From: G965197555 sp965197555
Lineage (GTDB): Bacteria; Chloroflexota; Dehalococcoidia; Lucifugimonadales; UBA3495
DNA length: 64,000 nucleotides
Direction of reading: 5' to 3'
Assembly: GCA_965197555.1 (NCBI GenBank)
Contig: OZ240213.1
Coordinates: 806,001-870,000, forward strand
Part shown: positions 62,538 through 64,000 of the stretch, one piece after another
Numbering within the stretch: the first letter of the stretch is position 1
Layout: the number at the start of each line of letters is the position of its first letter
Program-made: the position numbers and the translations under genes
Notes under the pieces: model-generated
What the model saw: only the letters and a program-made list of their open reading frames with translations
Database searches by the model: none
What the model was told of the DNA's origin: nothing

Positions 62538-62819
62538 TTACCCTCCGCTTACCGGTGGGATCAGGCACACATCGTCTCCCGCTCGCAGGACTTGCTCGGG
62601 CTCGGCGTAGTCAGCGTTGACCGCGACGACGATTTGCACCCCATCCGGAGCCAACTTGGGGAACTGGCGGCGAATCTCAGCAGTCAAATCGGCCACCGTC
62701 GCTCCCTCGGTTATCTCCAAGGAACAGCTATTGCGCCCGGCCCGCTCCCGGTACAGGGCGAAAAATCTGACTTCGAGGGCTAGACCGGATCTCTGTCCCG
62801 CTTCCTTTTGTCCTACCAA
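62538..62819 (-). CDS. moaD: Molybdopterin synthase sulfur-carrier subunit MoaD
   Basis: About 93 residues. The core is VRFFALYRERAG, VADLTAEIRRQFPKL, VAVNADY, with the C-terminal double Gly tail (PPVSGG) needed for thiocarboxylation. The TTG at 62819 is the only start in frame with a nearby GGGAG; a few N-terminal residues are non-standard. It partners MoaE. Confidence 0.9.
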   Translation of the reverse strand: MVGQKEAGQRSGLALEVRFFALYRERAGRNSCSLEITEGATVADLTAEIRRQFPKLAPDGVQIVVAVNADYAEPEQVLRAGDDVCLIPPVSGG

Positions 62820-62981
62820 CTCTTTAGGCTCCCGAGAGAAATTCTGACGCCATGACTCAACGATCGACCGTTGGTTGCATTATCCCACACGCGGAACCCA
62901 CCCACCATGCATGGAATGAGCCTCGGTGTTCGGAGCGCTAATCGCGCCTGAGCAATATCTCAAACGGGCGCGCTTAGACCT

Positions 62982-63764
62982 TCAGTGCATCACCAGCCCG
63001 CCGTCAACGTTGAAAGCCTGTCCCGTAATGTTTCTAGCTCCGGCACCAGCCAAGAAAACCGCCATGGCAGCGATATCTTCAGGATCGTTAGCCCTGCCGA
63101 TGGGAATGTTACCGGCCCGCTGCTCTTCCAGGTCGGAAATCGGCACACCCAGCGCCTGTGCTCGACCGGCCATAGTAGCTTCTGCCATGGCCGTACGGGT
63201 GGAACCTGGGCAGATTGCGTTAACGTTAATGTTGTAGCGGCCTAACTGGTGGGCGGCGATTTGTGTCATTGCTATAACCGCGCCTTTGCTGGCGGCATAA
63301 GCAGCGTTTGAAGTACCGGAGTACCCCTTGCCGGCGATGGAGGCAATGTTGATGATGCGCCCCCCATCACCTTGCTGGATCAGCCTCTCCGCGACCCTTT
63401 GCATGCAGAAGAAAGCGCCCTTGGCGTTTACCCGGTGGATGTTGTCCCAGTCAGCTTCCTGAACATCCATTATGTCCAGGTATCGAGTGACACCTGCGTT
63501 GTTCACCAGAATATCGACCCGTCCCAGGTCGTCGGCGGTCTGCGTCACCATGCGGTCGATGTCTGCCAAGTTACCAACGTCGGCTTCGATCACCACACTT
63601 CTTCGCCCCAGCTCCCGAACAGCTATTCCAGTGTTTTCGACCGCCGAAGCGTTGACGTCGGCAACAGCCACGTGGACCCCTTCCCGGGCCAGGGCTAGAG
63701 CAATAGCCTTGCCCATGCCTCGTCCCGCACCAGTAACCAGCGCTACTTTATTATCTAATAGCAT
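62982..63764 (-). CDS. Short-chain dehydrogenase/reductase, FabG-like
   Basis: 260 residues. NAD(P) loop TGAGRGMGKAIA, NNAGVTRYLD, catalytic Ser in NIASIAG, Tyr-x3-Lys in YAASKG, PGSTRTAMAE, and a C-terminal TGQAFNVDGGLVMH. An Asp after the second strand (VADVNAS) favours NAD over NADP. Substrate unknown. Confidence 0.95.
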   Translation of the reverse strand: MLLDNKVALVTGAGRGMGKAIALALAREGVHVAVADVNASAVENTGIAVRELGRRSVVIEADVGNLADIDRMVTQTADDLGRVDILVNNAGVTRYLDIMDVQEADWDNIHRVNAKGAFFCMQRVAERLIQQGDGGRIINIASIAGKGYSGTSNAAYAASKGAVIAMTQIAAHQLGRYNINVNAICPGSTRTAMAEATMAGRAQALGVPISDLEEQRAGNIPIGRANDPEDIAAMAVFLAGAGARNITGQAFNVDGGLVMH

Positions 63765-63771
63765 GGCGGAA

Positions 63772-64000
63772 TCAACCCAACCTGTCAGACATAAGTGTCA
63801 ATGCCTTGAACTCGGAGGTATCCTGGTCTGCGTTGGCCCACCCCGCTGACACCTTCTGGATACTGGCGGTGGCGCTTTCTTGCTGCCCTTTACCTTCTTG
63901 GGTGCGTCCCAGCCAGTACAAATCGCGTACCGATTCCCGCTGCTTCAAACGGGTCCTCAACAGGTCCTCGGCTTTATCGAACTCCTCGGCGCGGAGGCAA
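63772..64000 (-). CDS. C-terminal part of a probable TPR-like protein (5' end outside window)
   Basis: The frame is open to the right edge. The visible 76 residues (AEEFDKAEDLLRTRLKQRESVRDLYWLGRTQEGKGQQESA) have the amphipathic helix-turn-helix pattern of tetratricopeptide repeats. It ends 7 bases before the SDR gene. The N-terminus and full identity are not in the window. Confidence 0.7.
   Translation of the reverse strand, partial: CLRAEEFDKAEDLLRTRLKQRESVRDLYWLGRTQEGKGQQESATASIQKVSAGWANADQDTSEFKALTLMSDRLG

Noticed and set aside
1..64000. CRISPR array
   Set aside because: No regularly spaced direct repeats of CRISPR size seen anywhere in the window.

Overview
The window looks like a piece of a Chloroflexota genome, most likely the Dehalococcoidia/SAR202 side, probably assembled from a metagenome. 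This is inferred from several features. There are many lipoproteins with threonine/proline-rich linkers. CaiB/BaiF CoA-transferases, LLM flavin enzymes and corrinoid methyltransferase parts are all present. A small CHH-W/C-x2-C protein and a GuaB3-type protein occur, and the 5S rRNA gene stands alone. No taxonomic marker was compared, so the assignment is provisional.

Layout. 1-5.7 kb (all minus strand): a corrinoid methyl-transfer operon (homocysteine S-methyltransferase, an unknown protein, a UroD/MtaA-type methyltransferase, a corrinoid protein, a small Cys-rich protein and a RACo-like reactivase). 6-10 kb: an envelope operon (S49 peptidase, GldG/DUF4350-like membrane protein, triple-repeat lipoprotein). 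10.5-13.8 kb: an LLM oxidoreductase and a compact sulfur/methyl cluster, TusA - DsrE - [TusA fused to core MetE]. 14-24 kb: an island of accessory DNA with tRNA-Gln, a tyrosine recombinase, a relic ORF, an Avs-like nuclease/STAND NTPase gene split by an in-frame TAG, a long palindrome, two broken recombinases and two small genes. 24-32.6 kb: catabolic genes (alpha/beta hydrolase, three CaiB/BaiF proteins, a sulfopyruvate/phosphonopyruvate decarboxylase-like pair, dienelactone hydrolase) and tRNA-Pro. 33-35.2 kb: a tubulin/FtsZ-like GTPase with a membrane-anchored partner. 35.7-40.5 kb: DUF1326, cupin, an SDR relic, DUF3500 and two thioredoxin-fold lipoproteins. 41-46.4 kb: MoxR - DUF58 - transglutaminase - MGMT. 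46.4-49.2 kb: hydrolase, two SAM methyltransferases and panD. 50-64 kb: dnaE, a selenoprotein operon, guaB3-like, 5S rRNA, clpC, radA, moaE, moaD, an SDR and a partial repeat protein.

The most interesting systems are the following. (1) A UGSC-family selenoprotein (55630-56172) has Sec encoded by an in-frame TGA followed by a hairpin that fits the bacterial SECIS rules. A naive gene call would stop at the TGA. (2) A TusA domain is fused to a core MetE methyl-transfer domain and encoded with a free TusA and a DsrE protein, which points to an undescribed link between sulfur relay and methyl transfer. (3) An antiviral-type STAND gene has its nuclease domain cut off from its NTPase by an amber codon. 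(4) A complete corrinoid methyl-transfer module contains two uncharacterised members.

All features were read by eye from the sequence and from recalled family motifs. No database search, structure prediction or RNA folding program was run.
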